NCBI GenBank assembly: GCA_030587525.1
Contig: JAUQYW010000166.1
Span: forward strand, 1 to 17,091
Source: Candidatus Sigynarchaeota archaeon
GTDB taxonomy: Archaea > Asgardarchaeota > Lokiarchaeia > Sigynarchaeales > Sigynarchaeaceae
Direction: 5' to 3'
Length of the DNA stretch: 17,091 nt
In this document: positions 6,574 through 15,235 of the stretch, piece after piece
How the letters are laid out: each line of letters begins with the position of its first letter
Position numbering within the stretch: the first letter of the stretch is position 1
Translations under genes and position numbers: made by a program
Notes under the pieces: model-generated
The model's database searches: none
The model's input: only the letters and a program-made list of their open reading frames with translations
What the model was told of the DNA's origin: nothing

Positions 6574-8670
6574 CTATAGATTTTCTTTCTCGTGCTCGAT
6601 CAGCAGTTTCTCGAACACATTATCTGCCTCGATCTCGTCGATGAACGACGACCGCTGCCAGATGACGCTCCTGCCCGGCGTCGGGAACGCATCGTTGAAC
6701 ACGGGGTAGCTGATTACGAGCGTTTTTTTCGCCCGCGTGCAAGCCACGTAGAACATCCGGCGCTCCTCCTCGAAATCATCCTCGTTCGATTTCGATCGCG
6801 AGTGTGGGAACATGTCCTCCACGACGCCCATAACGTGCACGTTTGTCCATTCCAGGCCCTTGGCCTGGTGCACGGTGCTGAGCACGAGTGGCTGTTCCTC
6901 CGTGTCCGGCGTTCCCATCCCGGTCTGGCCAATGAAGGTCTCGGATATGGCCACTTCCCCGAGAAAGGCACTGAGTGACTGGTACCGGGCTGCGAGGCCG
7001 ACAATCTCCTTCAAGTCATCGATCCTGGCGGTGTAATCCGGGTACCTCGCCTTCAAGTATGGCTCGTAAAACGCGAGGAACTTCTCCAGCAGCGCCGCTG
7101 GCAATGGCAACTTATCCTCTGGCAGGATCACGTTCGATTTTTTGTCCAGGACGAGTTCACGGTAGACCGCTTGCATCTTTGCGATGTGGGTTAACGCTGC
7201 CTTCTCGACCCGCATCCCTTGCAGCGCTTTCGCCGCGTCCATGGTTATAAACTCGACCAGGGGATTGCTCGCCGGCGAGATGACTTGCATGACCTTCTCG
7301 GCGCTGCGCGTGCCCATACCGGGCAAGAGCGTGAGGATGCGCTCCCACGCGATCGCGTACGACGGGTTCATGATGACGAAGGCGAAGCATAGCAAATCCT
7401 TGATGTGCGCCTTCTCGTAAAACCGGATGCCCGATCGCACCTCGTACGGGATGTTGTAGTGGACGAGCGTTTTTTCCAGCACTTGCGACTGGAACGCGGT
7501 CCGGAAGAGCACGGCCTGGTCGTGCAACGGGATCCCTTCATCCCGGGCTTTCAAGATGTATTGGCAGATGAAATTTGCTTCCTCGTCCTTCGTTTCGCAT
7601 TGCACGATGGCGGGTTTATCCCCGTGCTGGTTTTCGGTTCGCAGCTCCTTCGGGTATTGTTTCTTGTTATGCTTGATGCTCGCGTTCGCGAAGGCAATGA
7701 TCTCCGGGGTGCTGCGGTAATTCTCGACGAGATAATAGGTCGTCACTGGAGTGGTGAAGTGCTTGGGAAACTCCAGGATGTGCTTGATCTCCGAGCCACG
7801 GAACGCGTAGATCGCCTGGGCATCGTCGCCCACGACCATCACGCTCTTCGCTTTCTCGCCTAGGGCAATCGTGATGTCCGCCTGGATCTGGTTGACGTCC
7901 TGGTATTCGTCGACGAGCACGTGCTTCACGGTATTCTTGATCTCGTCACCGACGTGTTCCATGTGGATGAGGGCGAGGAAATACACGAGCATGTCGTCGA
8001 AGTCCATGGCGTTCTGCTTCCGCTTTTCCGCGGCGTACTGCTGCAAGACGCCCTCGATGTCCTTGGTCAGCTCCGAATATTGCGGAAACGCTGTCGCCAC
8101 GATGCTCGCCACGCTCTTCTGCAAGTTCACGCTCTTGGAGTAGATCTCAGACAGGTTCGCTGCCGTGGGAAAGCGCTTTTTCAGCTCATCTTGCTTGGCG
8201 TGCAAGTACGCGCCGAGGACCTTCTTGAACAGCTGCTCCTCGTCGTCGCGGTCGAGGATCGTGAAATTCTCCTGGTACTTGATGTGCTTGGCGTATCGGC
8301 GCAAGAAGAGCCCGGCCACGTGGTGAAACGTGCCCGCTATGAGCGTGTCCTTCGATATGCCGACGAGTTTCTCGACCCGGGACGTCATCTCGTCTGCTGC
8401 CTTCCTCGTGAACGTCACGAGCATGATGCCGCGCGCGTCAGCACCCGTCTCCACGAGCCACGCCACGCGGTACGTGAGCACCCGGGTCTTGCCGGACCCG
8501 GCGCCCGCGATGACGAGCGCTGGGCCGTTCCCGTGGGTCGCCGCCTTGAGTTGCTCGGCATTCAGCTCGCGCTTGTATTTTTCAGGCACCCGTACTGGCG
8601 CTGCTTTCATAACGAACTTTCTCGGCCCCGGCGGGCTCCCGGCGCGTGGCTTCTCTTCATTTTCGGTCAT
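6574..8670 (-). CDS. UvrD/PcrA-type SF1A DNA helicase
   Basis: The product is 698 residues and the family motifs are in order. Walker A is AGAGSGKT (55-62). Motif Ia is MLVTFTRKAADEM. The Walker B is DEYQD (254-258). Motif III is VVGDDAQAIYAFRGSE, and YRSTPEI is motif IV. Motif V is STVHQAKGLEWTNVH, and motif VI is FYVACTRAKK with R646. The family unwinds DNA 3'-5' using ATP; an UvrD/PcrA function is well supported, the exact substrate is not. The protein is of usual length. ATG 8670 was chosen; a TTG two codons earlier (8676) is possible. An AGGGG ribosome site lies about 10 bases before the ATG. The gene follows rad50 by 27 bases and closes the NurA-HerA-Mre11-Rad50 operon, suggesting work on resected ends. 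It is visibly G+C-richer in codon choice than rad50 and mre11, so it may have joined the cluster separately. Confidence 0.93.
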   Translation of the reverse strand: MTENEEKPRAGSPPGPRKFVMKAAPVRVPEKYKRELNAEQLKAATHGNGPALVIAGAGSGKTRVLTYRVAWLVETGADARGIMLVTFTRKAADEMTSRVEKLVGISKDTLIAGTFHHVAGLFLRRYAKHIKYQENFTILDRDDEEQLFKKVLGAYLHAKQDELKKRFPTAANLSEIYSKSVNLQKSVASIVATAFPQYSELTKDIEGVLQQYAAEKRKQNAMDFDDMLVYFLALIHMEHVGDEIKNTVKHVLVDEYQDVNQIQADITIALGEKAKSVMVVGDDAQAIYAFRGSEIKHILEFPKHFTTPVTTYYLVENYRSTPEIIAFANASIKHNKKQYPKELRTENQHGDKPAIVQCETKDEEANFICQYILKARDEGIPLHDQAVLFRTAFQSQVLEKTLVHYNIPYEVRSGIRFYEKAHIKDLLCFAFVIMNPSYAIAWERILTLLPGMGTRSAEKVMQVISPASNPLVEFITMDAAKALQGMRVEKAALTHIAKMQAVYRELVLDKKSNVILPEDKLPLPAALLEKFLAFYEPYLKARYPDYTARIDDLKEIVGLAARYQSLSAFLGEVAISETFIGQTGMGTPDTEEQPLVLSTVHQAKGLEWTNVHVMGVVEDMFPHSRSKSNEDDFEEERRMFYVACTRAKKTLVISYPVFNDAFPTPGRSVIWQRSSFIDEIEADNVFEKLLIEHEKENL

Positions 8671-8697
8671 GGCCAAGCATTCCCCTTTCTTTCATTA

Positions 8698-10821
8698 TTA
8701 CGATTCACCAACCTTGGACCAGCCAGTGTACTTGCCGGTGTCGTCATTGATGGGCATGACCGTCACGATATTCCCGGCGACTTCTAAACCGACCTCAAAG
8801 TGCGTGACGGCAATGATCTGCTCCAGGTATTCGCCTGATTGTGCCATTTCCAAAATTAAGTTTTTCGCATTATTTTTATCTGCATTGTCCGTGATTTCAT
8901 CGAACATACCGAAATTCGTGCCGAATACCTCGATCAGCGCGAGTCGCTCCGCGATGCCGACAAATGTCTCGTGGCCACCGCTTGCGTACCATTTGATGTC
9001 CTTGTAGTCGTTGGTTGCTACGATATCCTGGATAGGAAGCACCGAAACACTATAATCCTCCTTATCGATGCGAATATCACGGAATGTCGGCACGACCACT
9101 AGCCGTTTGTACCAATCCAACGTATATTTATTGAGATCTGCGATTTTTTGTTCTCGGAACTCTTTCACAAGCTCGATGATCGTTGCCTCAAGCTGGGTGG
9201 TTTTTGCATTGACGAAGGCTTCCACCTTCAATTTCTTTATTTCATCTTGCGCATCGGCAATTCTCTTCCCTGCACCGTCGACGGTCTGCTTATGGGTCGC
9301 AATCTCTCTTTGTGTCTCGGCTAGATCGCTGTCAAGTTTGCTTTTTTCGGAGGTGTACTCGTCCATTTTTATATTTACGGCGTTTTTGATGTGGTCGTAT
9401 ATATCTTTGATGTCAGGGAGGGTTGACGTGTCGGTCAAGGTATGAGTTTCCTTGAACACCGCGTTGAACCGCGTGATCACGCTCGTGAGCGGCGTCGTGA
9501 GCTCCGATCTAGCCACCTTAAACCTCGCGCTAGCATCATTTACTGCTTTCTGCTGCTCGTTCTTGTTCTTGATATAGCCATCGAGCTCTTTCTTGTCAAG
9601 CTGTATCTGCCGGATCTGGGACGACAAGTCATCAATTTTTTGCTCAATTTCTGAAATGCTCGAATCGAGATCCGCGATGACCTTGTTGATCCTACCTTGT
9701 TCACTCTTTTTTTCTTTGAGGACTTTCTCCAGTTTTGCCACTTCCGAGGCGACGTGCTGGGGCGTCACGGGTTGCTTGCAGACAGGGCATTCAGGCTTGC
9801 CGGATAAGCCTTTCATGTTGGCGATTAATTTCTCGTTCGTCTGTATCGTCGCGGCGATACCACCGAGTTTTTCCCGTTCATTATCCTTCCTTTCTTGCAT
9901 GCCATCCTTGTCTTTTTCATAGCTTTCGGATTCCACCGTCAATGACTCCTCGCTGGCATCGAGCGATGCTTTCGTACCCTTGGTCACCTCGAATTGTTGG
10001 ATCGCCTGCTCGAACCTCTTAACCTCGGGCGTGCTATGCTCAATAATGCCATTATTCGTTACCAACATGGCGATCGTCGTCTGGATCGGTAGCAGCTTCT
10101 TGTCAATGGTGATGAATTCTTCGTTGTTCTTCACCAAGGCGCTCGAATCTCGCACGATCCGCTGTTCCCGGTCCCTCGCGCCGGTTAATAGCCCGGTGGC
10201 TCTGGAAACATCCTCTTCCGTGTTCTTGATGATGGTCTCTAAGCCTGCGTATCGTTTACCCCGGTCCTCTGCGCTGGGTGCGCGCAGGACCATCTCATGG
10301 ATGGTGTCCTTGATGAACGAGAGAGGAATAACGTGCAAGACGTTGTCCATAAACTCTTTTTCACCCCGAACGATCTTGGCGTATTGCTTCTGCTCGGCAT
10401 AGCAAATTTTCTCGAAGACGGTTTGTTTGATACCGATCTGTTTCTCAACCTCCTTTTTAATCGCGTTCTTCTCGTCCTTTAAGGTGTCTATAAACTTGTT
10501 ATTTGCAACGCTCCATTCCTTGAACTTGACGCCATCGCCTGATCCATCTCGGGTCACATGGCGCCAAATCGCATATTTCTTTCCTTTATTGATGAACTCG
10601 ATCTCGACTTGGAGGTATTCCTCGCCAAAACTAATGAGATCCTCGCTCACGCTCATTTTCATACGCGCTACGCCGAAGAATCCGAAGTACACGCAATATA
10701 AGAGGTTCGACTTCCCCGTTCCATTCGGTCCCTGGATGAGATTAAACCCGGGACCAAGCTTGACGATATGCTTTCCCTTGAACTGCCGGAAATTCTCCAA
10801 GATGATTTTAGTGATGTACAT
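8698..10821 (-). CDS. rad50: DNA double-strand break repair ATPase Rad50
   Basis: The product is 707 residues. The N-terminal half-ATPase has Walker A GPNGTGKS (31-38). Two long coiled-coil stretches (about 190-340 and 355-560) flank a zinc hook, CPVC (C345, C348), which joins two Rad50 molecules. The C-terminal half carries the signature SGGHETFVGIAERLAL (614-629), Walker B FGMFDEITDN with D641 and E642, and VTHF with H674. It forms the Mre11-Rad50 complex that binds and opens DNA ends. It is shorter than many archaeal Rad50s of around 880 residues, which means shorter coiled coils. The signature has His where most have Glu (SGGE). The ATG has GAGGA upstream and follows mre11 by 15 bases. 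Confidence 0.95.
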   Translation of the reverse strand: MYITKIILENFRQFKGKHIVKLGPGFNLIQGPNGTGKSNLLYCVYFGFFGVARMKMSVSEDLISFGEEYLQVEIEFINKGKKYAIWRHVTRDGSGDGVKFKEWSVANNKFIDTLKDEKNAIKKEVEKQIGIKQTVFEKICYAEQKQYAKIVRGEKEFMDNVLHVIPLSFIKDTIHEMVLRAPSAEDRGKRYAGLETIIKNTEEDVSRATGLLTGARDREQRIVRDSSALVKNNEEFITIDKKLLPIQTTIAMLVTNNGIIEHSTPEVKRFEQAIQQFEVTKGTKASLDASEESLTVESESYEKDKDGMQERKDNEREKLGGIAATIQTNEKLIANMKGLSGKPECPVCKQPVTPQHVASEVAKLEKVLKEKKSEQGRINKVIADLDSSISEIEQKIDDLSSQIRQIQLDKKELDGYIKNKNEQQKAVNDASARFKVARSELTTPLTSVITRFNAVFKETHTLTDTSTLPDIKDIYDHIKNAVNIKMDEYTSEKSKLDSDLAETQREIATHKQTVDGAGKRIADAQDEIKKLKVEAFVNAKTTQLEATIIELVKEFREQKIADLNKYTLDWYKRLVVVPTFRDIRIDKEDYSVSVLPIQDIVATNDYKDIKWYASGGHETFVGIAERLALIEVFGTNFGMFDEITDNADKNNAKNLILEMAQSGEYLEQIIAVTHFEVGLEVAGNIVTVMPINDDTGKYTGWSKVGES

Positions 10822-10836
10822 GCGATGCTTTCCTCA

Positions 10837-12279
10837 TTATAGCAAGGTTGATTGTCCGATTTTCTTCGCCGGTTTCGTGGTTTTCTTGGTAGCCCGAGAT
10901 GCAAGTGCTTTCCCCTTGTCCGTGACCGTGAAATTGATAGCAGCTAAGTCCTTTTCGGTCACAATGGTTGAGTAATGGTTGCTGATCTGGGTCTGTATCC
11001 GGTCCGTGAGCACCTTGTCCACTTTCCCATCTAAGTTTCCTGTTCTTGTCAAGTTTTTTGGGTCGTCGAATGCCTGGTTAACGTCAATATAAATATTTTT
11101 CAACTTTTTCGCGAGGCCCTCGTCCACGCCAGAGTCTTTCAAGAACTTCAAGATGCGATCCTCGTCCAGCACGATTTCACGAATTTTTTGGATGTCCATA
11201 ACTTCTTTCGGGGCTTTGTAACCCACGTATTTCGTGCTGACGTTATCGAGAAAAAATAACCGCTTGCTAGTGATCTTTTCTTCGATGAAGTTTCGCAAGG
11301 CGATACCTTCGAGCTCGGGACTTCCAGGCGTATAGATCCCCTTGAACGCCACGCGGAGGATTATAGGCTTGGTCGTTTCTTGCAGCAGGTCCGTCAGATT
11401 GTGGGATAGTTCGCCTTCGTACCATGATTTCGGCCTTGGTTCATCCTTACCATCGATCATAATCGAGGTCATGAAGTAATCTGTATCGATGTCCTTCCAC
11501 TCGAAGCTCGCAGTCTTGTTCCCCGCATCGATGTCAACGATGTAAACGCCGTGGCTTCCGCTGTGCCCGAATCGCCAATCAATCGGGCTACCAGGGCCAA
11601 AAAATATAGTGTTATCGATCTTCTTCGGTTCAACCTTGCTATGCGAGTGTCCGAAAGCCACCAGATCGAGGTTCAACCCGATGATGTCGCTCGAGCTTAC
11701 AGGTTTTTCCGACACGTTGATCATGTGACTATCGTTTACACCAAGAATGTACGCGTGTATAAGCAAGATGTTATACTTGTCTTGGTCAATCTTTTCCATA
11801 TCAATGTACTTGTTCATGACAGCGCCCGTCTCTCCATGAAAATAACCAAGGCCATAAATGCGAATGTTCCCGGAAACGTCCCGGTAACCGATTGTGCGTG
11901 CTTTCCGCGCCTCGTCGAACCGGGGATCAATGAGCTGCACATTGGTAAAGCCTGGGATATCCACGTACTCTCCCGCCCAGCCTCGGAACAGCTCGGTGAG
12001 ATTCGCGGTACCCTCGTGATTGCCCCGGATATAAAAAAACTGGATGTTACTGGCAGCAAGACGTTGCAGTTGCTCGATCACGAACTTGACATCCATTGGC
12101 GCGGGACTGGAGGAATTGAACAAGTCTCCCGCGTGACAAACCCCGTACACGTGCTGCTCGATGGCAATATCGATGATTTGCTTGAACACTTTGCGGAACT
12201 CTTCCTGTCGCTTCCGCGCGATTGTAGTTGGAGTGTCAGGGTCTAGGTGCATATCGCCTGTGAACAAGAATTTCGTCAT
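10837..12279 (-). CDS. mre11: DNA double-strand break repair nuclease Mre11
   Basis: The product is 480 residues. The five phosphoesterase motifs that bind two Mn ions are present: GDMHLD (D9, H11), HAGDLFN (H49, D52), RGNHE (N87, H88), LLIHAYI (H175) and AFGHSHS (H211, H213). The third motif reads GNHE rather than the usual GNHD. A capping domain follows (about 250-330), then a helical C-terminal region that should contact Rad50. The tail is basic (ATKKTTKPAKK) and ends in IGQSTLL, a fragment like a PCNA-binding motif. Family role: 3'-5' exonuclease and endonuclease at double-strand ends together with Rad50. The start has GAGGTG 8 bases upstream, and the gene follows herA by 14 bases. Confidence 0.95.
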   Translation of the reverse strand: MTKFLFTGDMHLDPDTPTTIARKRQEEFRKVFKQIIDIAIEQHVYGVCHAGDLFNSSSPAPMDVKFVIEQLQRLAASNIQFFYIRGNHEGTANLTELFRGWAGEYVDIPGFTNVQLIDPRFDEARKARTIGYRDVSGNIRIYGLGYFHGETGAVMNKYIDMEKIDQDKYNILLIHAYILGVNDSHMINVSEKPVSSSDIIGLNLDLVAFGHSHSKVEPKKIDNTIFFGPGSPIDWRFGHSGSHGVYIVDIDAGNKTASFEWKDIDTDYFMTSIMIDGKDEPRPKSWYEGELSHNLTDLLQETTKPIILRVAFKGIYTPGSPELEGIALRNFIEEKITSKRLFFLDNVSTKYVGYKAPKEVMDIQKIREIVLDEDRILKFLKDSGVDEGLAKKLKNIYIDVNQAFDDPKNLTRTGNLDGKVDKVLTDRIQTQISNHYSTIVTEKDLAAINFTVTDKGKALASRATKKTTKPAKKIGQSTLL

Positions 12280-12293
12280 ATTTAGCCACCTCG

Positions 12294-14072
12294 TTACTGG
12301 AGAGCAGCCATATTATCGGTTATCGAGTCATCACCAGAAGGTGCGTTATCGTCGTCGCTGACTGCGTCCGCTCCAGCAGCCTCGTCAGCAGGCCTCACCA
12401 TCTTCGTAGAAAAGCCCTTGTCTTTCTGTGCACATGGGGGTCGCGGGTATCGGATCTTGATCAAGTCGGGGAACTGCGAGTTCTCGGCGAATGCGTAGCC
12501 TTTCTTCAGGTTGATCATCTCGAACTTCACGCGCCCCGAGTAGGGCGCATATAGCGAGTTCCGCAGCTCGCTCTGCTTCGTGCGCGTGAACACCTTCGTG
12601 TTGATGTTACCGAGGATCTGGTCGTCGATCTCGCTGGGGAATTGCTCCAGCGCGAAGAGCGGGGTTTGGATGGACCGACCACGCGCGGCAATTCCTCTGA
12701 TGATTTCTTTCACCTTTCTGAGATTCTCGTCGGCGGTTTTTGCAGCGTACCGGGACAGCTCGTCGGTCACGATGATCAAGAAGTCTGCATTCAACTTCTT
12801 TTCTTGATGCAAGTGTTGTAAATCATCCACGATCTTGCCAAAGATTAATCGTTGTGTGGATTCCGTGAAGTACGCTTCGTTGATGTCGATGACAAGGATG
12901 TCATTCTCCTTGAATATTTTGTCGTAAGGGATCGGGGTACTCTTTCGAAGCAATCCTTTGTTATTTAGATAGATACCTTTGATGATGCGAGCGAATCGTC
13001 CCCACGACGCGTAATGAGGCGTTGTTTGGGTCTTATCGAGTGATTTCAATTTTGCATAGTTGAACGCAGCGTTCATGTCTGGAAGTGATTGTTCTTGGGC
13101 GATGTGCAAGCATTGCATTTGTTTGTCATCCCAATCTTCGAGGGGACCAATAGCAAAATGGATATGGTTTTTCACATCGTTCCATGACCAGTAGAATTTC
13201 TTCACATCAGGACGCAGCGATGCAAGCGTGAATTTCTTGGTTTCTTTCTTGTATAAATCTGTCCCGTAAAACACAACCTTGTCAAATGCCGTGGCTGGAA
13301 CGCCCATCATGGTATACAATGCCTTGTCCTCGGCTGTGAGCTCGTCATTGTCCTTGTCCAGCCACAACAAATCATCTTGCTTGACGTTGAAGATGACCAC
13401 CTTCACGCGGTCCTCCTTTGGCATAGACGCGTACAGCGACTTGAGCAGGAATAGCACGAACGCGGTCTTGCCGAACCCGGACTGTCCCGACACGTTCACG
13501 TGCGCCGCTTCCTTACCAAGCAAATAGGGAATATCGACCCGGATGACCGCATCGTCGATGATCTGACCCGATGACAGCGCATACACGCCGATCGGCACGC
13601 CTTCTCGCTTCAAATCGAAGGCTTGAAGCAGCCCCTCGTCACCAACGCGGTATACGGGTTGATTCGGCGTGATACCGAGCAAAGCGTGATCAAACTTCAA
13701 GTTCTGGGAGTAACGCCGCAAGAGCGTGATATCCGCGAAGGCCAGGACCGTTCGCTTGATCAAGCTGTTCTTCGTGAAATCCCAATTGTTCTCCATCATT
13801 TTCTGGACGTAATCCTTCACGTCTTCAAAGTTGTAAATTTCTTCCACAATGCCATATACGACGGACTCCCGAGGCTCGTCGATGATGGCGATGACTTCGC
13901 CTAGCTCCAGGTCCACCGACCGGTTGAAACCGATGCGGAACTCTTGCGACGTGGTCGGTCCCTTTATGTCGGAAATCACGATACCAACGAATACATCCTG
14001 GATGTACTTTTGTTTGATGCATTCTTCCTTGTTAAAAGTGTTTTCTTTTTTAGTGCTTTCATCTTTGCTCAT
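12294..14072 (-). CDS. herA: HerA-family hexameric DNA translocase
   Basis: The product is 592 residues. An N-terminal beta-barrel (HAS) domain (about residues 25-130) precedes a RecA-like ATPase with Walker A GQSGFGKT (196-203). The Walker B region is FLIIVTDELSRYA with D437 and E438. Sensor and arginine-finger elements follow (IAARGRSIQTPLFALEQFPS and NINTKVFTRT). HerA is the FtsK-like motor that pairs with NurA to drive resection of DNA ends. The C-terminus ends with an acidic tail rich in Asp and Ala, which is unlike most HerA proteins. The start codon overlaps the nurA stop by 4 bases (ATGA), so the two are translationally coupled. Confidence 0.93.
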   Translation of the reverse strand: MSKDESTKKENTFNKEECIKQKYIQDVFVGIVISDIKGPTTSQEFRIGFNRSVDLELGEVIAIIDEPRESVVYGIVEEIYNFEDVKDYVQKMMENNWDFTKNSLIKRTVLAFADITLLRRYSQNLKFDHALLGITPNQPVYRVGDEGLLQAFDLKREGVPIGVYALSSGQIIDDAVIRVDIPYLLGKEAAHVNVSGQSGFGKTAFVLFLLKSLYASMPKEDRVKVVIFNVKQDDLLWLDKDNDELTAEDKALYTMMGVPATAFDKVVFYGTDLYKKETKKFTLASLRPDVKKFYWSWNDVKNHIHFAIGPLEDWDDKQMQCLHIAQEQSLPDMNAAFNYAKLKSLDKTQTTPHYASWGRFARIIKGIYLNNKGLLRKSTPIPYDKIFKENDILVIDINEAYFTESTQRLIFGKIVDDLQHLHQEKKLNADFLIIVTDELSRYAAKTADENLRKVKEIIRGIAARGRSIQTPLFALEQFPSEIDDQILGNINTKVFTRTKQSELRNSLYAPYSGRVKFEMINLKKGYAFAENSQFPDLIKIRYPRPPCAQKDKGFSTKMVRPADEAAGADAVSDDDNAPSGDDSITDNMAALQ

Positions 14073-15163
14073 GCGAAATCTAACCCTCCAAATGCGGTTC
14101 TGATTAATGTATCATCTTTAGCAGTGGCCTTCAAAAACTTCTCGGCCATAAGTATCGGATAAATTTTCTTGTCCCATTGATCACTTGGGTTTGACATGGG
14201 CGTGTTCATATCCAATATCGTGTTTAGGATCCCGTCGAACGATGCCGCGTGCTTGAACGGTGTCTCGACGCGGATGAGGCTGAATTCCGGGTTCGTCGCC
14301 ATACCCGCCTTAAAATTGTACAAGAGCTTAGTGTAACAAGCGATTGCCTCCATAGAACCACGAGACTTGTAAGTGATCTGAAACTTGCACGACCGGATAC
14401 GTTGGCCGTTGTTCACGACGAAGTCCTTGAGTGCTATGAACATCACGTCGGGATCGATCCAGCTCAAATAATGACGCTTTACGATGCCCACACGCTTGTC
14501 GCCCGGATCGAAATTCGATATTGGCCCATCGAGAACGAGCCAGTCATCCGGGTTAGTTTTCTCAAACTGGCGTACAATACTACGCTCGGTCTCATGGCGG
14601 AGCGCTCTCACTTCGTCCATTAGGACGCGTTCCCGGAATGTGTTGGGGTGCATACTCGCGGTGAAGCCAGATACGACTTTTAAATATTCCTTGGGAATTG
14701 CGTTTGCGATTTCCTTCGGCAGTAAATCCGGATCTGGTGTGATGAACTTTTCGATGATGATGGGATCCAGGTGCCGAAGGATATGCTCCCCATCCAGCTT
14801 CACGATAACCGCACCGACTGTGGTGAATAAGATGGGCACTAGGCGCTTGATCTTGTCGGAAAACACGTTCCCCACGAATTGCGTGCGCTGGATGCCATCC
14901 TGGAAGTAGATAAGCGGGAGCCGGTCGCTTGACATGATCTTCACAGACGGGGTTGTTTCGAGTAACTTGATAGACGGGTTCTTGTTATTCTCCGTATCAT
15001 CATCCGGCACGTTGATGCCGATAGCTTGCTCTTCCAGGCCGCACTCCATGGTGTTTGTATACTTTGTGATCGTGCTGCCGATGGCCATAAAGTCGTGATT
15101 GGACAGTGTGGCCGGCACGGCCGCCATCTTGAATGTTTTCGGTGCCTTTTGCTGCCCGGTCAT
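14069..15163 (-). CDS. nurA: NurA-like nuclease
   Basis: The product is 364 residues. The family is identified from order and motifs: an acidic residue in LIYFQDG (D89), Glu-rich LMDEVRALRHETERSI (181-196), WLVLDGPIS (D212), VGIVKRHYLSW (K229), SLIRVETPF and YPILMAEKFLKA. These match the NurA nuclease core, which cuts single- and double-stranded DNA with Mn and works with HerA. Sequence divergence from the named archaeal NurAs is clear, so I rate function high from context and moderate from sequence. About 80 N-terminal residues before D89 are an extension without a recognised fold. The ATG has GGGGATC about 5 bases upstream, a reasonable Shine-Dalgarno match. NurA leads the operon, unlike the more common order in which it is the last gene. 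Confidence 0.8.
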   Translation of the reverse strand: MTGQQKAPKTFKMAAVPATLSNHDFMAIGSTITKYTNTMECGLEEQAIGINVPDDDTENNKNPSIKLLETTPSVKIMSSDRLPLIYFQDGIQRTQFVGNVFSDKIKRLVPILFTTVGAVIVKLDGEHILRHLDPIIIEKFITPDPDLLPKEIANAIPKEYLKVVSGFTASMHPNTFRERVLMDEVRALRHETERSIVRQFEKTNPDDWLVLDGPISNFDPGDKRVGIVKRHYLSWIDPDVMFIALKDFVVNNGQRIRSCKFQITYKSRGSMEAIACYTKLLYNFKAGMATNPEFSLIRVETPFKHAASFDGILNTILDMNTPMSNPSDQWDKKIYPILMAEKFLKATAKDDTLIRTAFGGLDFA

Positions 15164-15201
15164 ATCGTGATCCCCGTTCGTTTTGTTGTTTATTTATTCT
15201 T

Positions 15202-15210
15202 CCATATATT
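15202..15210 (-). promoter_or_regulatory. Candidate TATA box (AATATATGG) of the repair operon
   Basis: The minus strand reads GGGGATCAATATATGG. The A/T core centres about 43 bases ahead of ATG 15163. Transcription would begin near 15180 and give a leader of about 17 bases that holds the GGGGATC ribosome site. This supports the operon starting at nurA. Confidence 0.45.
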
Positions 15211-15222
15211 GATCCCCGAGTT

Positions 15223-15231
15223 TAAAAAAGA
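15223..15231 (-). terminator. T-run terminator candidate after the small gene
   Basis: On the minus strand a run of six T residues (CTTTTTTAAA) begins a few bases past the restored stop at 15236. Poly-U tracts without a hairpin are a common archaeal stop signal, so the small gene may end here and the repair operon start afresh. Confidence 0.35.
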
Positions 15232-15235
15232 CGAA

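Noticed and set aside
7921..8787. A long plus-strand open frame of about 288 codons opposite the helicase.
   Set aside because: It is the antisense reading of a gene with complete helicase motifs, has no domain or ribosome site, and owes its length to G+C-rich codons.
6574..15163. Reading the whole cluster as an anti-phage defence system.
   Set aside because: HerA, helicase and Rad50-like proteins occur in defence systems, but here all four core archaeal repair genes are present with intact motifs and no dedicated effector or mobile-element signature, so DNA repair is the simpler reading.
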